A DNA stretch of 14,987 nt, taken from NCBI RefSeq assembly GCF_014117425.1, contig NZ_CP059728.1, positions 1 through 14,987 on the forward strand, read 5' to 3'. The notes under the pieces are model-generated. The model worked only from the letters and a program-made list of their open reading frames with translations, did not search any database and had not been told where the DNA came from. Each line of letters starts with the position of its first letter. Positions within the stretch are counted from its first letter, which is position 1. The position numbers and the translations under genes are program-made. The DNA comes from Bartonella sp. HY038. Its GTDB lineage: Bacteria > Pseudomonadota > Alphaproteobacteria > Rhizobiales > Rhizobiaceae. This document shows positions 14,048 to 14,987 of the stretch, in pieces.

Positions 14048-14755
14048 GAGGCTGTCCTAGATAACTATAATAAATTCGCTTTTACTATTTGTTTTAAAAT
14101 AGAAAATTGGATTTTGGGATCACTGTTATTAAAACGCCATTCACACTCTTTTAAAAATAGATGAAAATTCTCGCGCGGAATGCCGTTAAATTTTCTCAAA
14201 TGTCGTTTTGCTTGGTTCCAAAAATTTTCAATTCCATTGATGTAGTTACGCTTATCCGCAAATAATTTGCTATGATTAATACGGTAATGTGTGAATTCGC
14301 TGACGTCAAGAACATCATAACTACGATAGGTATCAGTATAAACAATGCTATCTGGCTTGACATGCTCTTTGATAATAGGGATTAAAGTATTTTTTTGAGT
14401 ATTGGCAACTTGAACGGTATAAACCTTACCATCACGTTTTAGAAGCCCAAATACGGGTACTTTTCCAAAGGCGCCACGACCACGCTTTCCTTTACGACTT
14501 CCACCAAAATAAGACTCATCAGCTTCAATTTCACTTGTCTACATTTCTAGATGTTCGCTGTGGAGATAAATCAGTAATCGCAACCGATGAAAATAATAGG
14601 CAGCAGTTGTTTTATTAATGCCAACTAAAGCAGCTGCTGTTCTTGCTGTAGAACCTGCTATAAATAATTCAATAAGTTTGCATTGCTTATACCAACTTAA
14701 ACGACTTTTCCTCATGGATTAATCCTACATAACTTCTGTTATCTAGGACAGCCCC
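14048..14755 (-). mobile_element. IS1595-family (IS1016-type) insertion sequence
   Basis: The element is 708 bp. Its ends are GAGGCTGTCCTAGATAAC (14048-14065) and the inverted GTTATCTAGGACAGCCCC (14738-14755), 17 of 18 positions matching. Direct repeats AAAGAAAA at 14040-14047 and 14756-14763 are a perfect 8-bp target duplication, the size usual for this family. Size, ends and transposase all fit the IS1016 group. The insertion lies inside repeat copy R; removing it restores the alignment with copy L. The perfect duplication suggests a recent or undisturbed insertion. Confidence 0.93.
14065..14715 (-). pseudogene. ISXO2-like DDE transposase with internal stop
   Basis: The frame from ATG 14715 to TAG 14065 is 217 codons, the usual IS1016 transposase length. 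It reads MRKSRLSWYKQCKLIELF, then LVGINKTTAAYYFHRLR, DESYFGG (first catalytic Asp), KVPVFGLLKRDGKVYTV, VYTDTYRSYD (second Asp) and NGIENFWNQAKRHLRKFNG (third acidic region). Codon 59 (14539-14541) is TAG, between HLEM and TSEIEADE, where relatives have an ordinary residue. The rest is in frame with no other damage, so this is one nonsense substitution. The product would lack all catalytic residues unless the stop is suppressed. The element could still be moved by a transposase supplied from another copy. Confidence 0.9.
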
Positions 14756-14763
14756 AAAGAAAA

Positions 14764-14987
14764 TCCAGTAAGGCAATTAGTTTTTACACAATCAACCCTT
14801 TGGGTCGCTTATGCGAGTTTAACCACAGGTTCGTTCCTCACCTGATGGATAAACCTGATTATGCAAAATTCTAATTGTTTTTTTGACGCTTCTACTTGCT
14901 TAAAAAAATCGAAATCTACAGCGCTAAATGGAAGGGCGCGGTTTCTATTTTTTGCGCTTCGCGGCGCGTACGCTAAATAGATTGGGA
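14764..14987. repeat. noncoding inverted repeat, copy R
   Basis: This is the main part of the second copy, inverted relative to 10545-10780. The block TTAACCACAGGTTCGTTCCT and what follows it, CACCTGATGGATAAACCTG, are identical to copy L. So are the GCGCTAAATGGAAGGGCGCGG loop region (here 20 or more bases in common) and GCGCTTCGCGGCGCG. The 14-bp hairpin arms carry two changes here, so the stem is weaker than in copy L. The copy runs off the window edge and appears to continue at base 1. Confidence 0.85.

Noticed and set aside
1..14987. CRISPR arrays, tRNA or rRNA genes, relaxase or partition (ParA/ParB) genes
   Set aside because: I looked on both strands and saw no regularly spaced repeat-spacer pattern, no cloverleaf-like RNA gene, and no open frame with relaxase or ParA motifs.

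Overview
The window looks like a complete small circular plasmid of 14,987 bp, opened at an arbitrary point. When base 14987 is joined to base 1, the last bases run on into a stretch that matches the inverted copy of the same repeat near 10545-10570. The DNA is strongly AT-rich. TerC, TerD and TerX look like those of enterobacterial/gammaproteobacterial tellurium-resistance islands, and the insertion sequence is of the IS1016 type (IS1595 family) known from Haemophilus, Neisseria and Moraxella. I therefore suspect an AT-rich gammaproteobacterial host. The rep-accessory proteins also have relatives in alphaproteobacteria, so the host is not settled.

Layout. (1) 1-1191: origin arm A, with 21-bp iterons (40-92), rep1 (a RepL-like winged-helix initiator whose N-terminus is cut by an in-frame TGA) and an intact helix-turn-helix/coiled-coil accessory gene. 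(2) 1269-1818: a ParD/ParE-type toxin-antitoxin pair followed by a terminator-like hairpin. (3) 2015-9044, all on the minus strand: a compact ter stress module in the order terC, terD, terY1, terX, terY2, PP2C phosphatase, protein kinase. It holds the TerY-phosphatase-kinase triad and two TerD-family proteins but no terZ, terA, terB, terE or terF. (4) 9381-10537: origin arm B in the opposite orientation, with a frameshifted accessory gene, a second rep gene, a large palindrome, an A10/T10 hairpin and a second set of 21-bp iterons. (5) 10545-10800: a noncoding repeat of about 255 bp, present again in inverted orientation at 14032-14047 plus 14764-14987 plus 1-18. (6) 10864-13722: a gtr-type three-gene operon on the minus strand, consisting of a large GT-C-like membrane protein, a GT2 polyprenyl-phosphate glycosyltransferase and a GtrA flippase. 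(7) 14048-14755: a 708-bp IS1595-family element with a perfect 8-bp target duplication. It sits inside the second copy of the repeat, and its transposase carries an internal stop.

Together the structure reads as a head-to-head fusion of two related replicons. Each has its own iterons, initiator and accessory gene, and each is capped by the same noncoding repeat. One gap between the arms holds addiction plus the ter module, and the other holds an envelope sugar-modification operon. The cargo suggests a stress, phage or colicin-tolerance plasmid, but that is inferred from gene families and not shown by the sequence.
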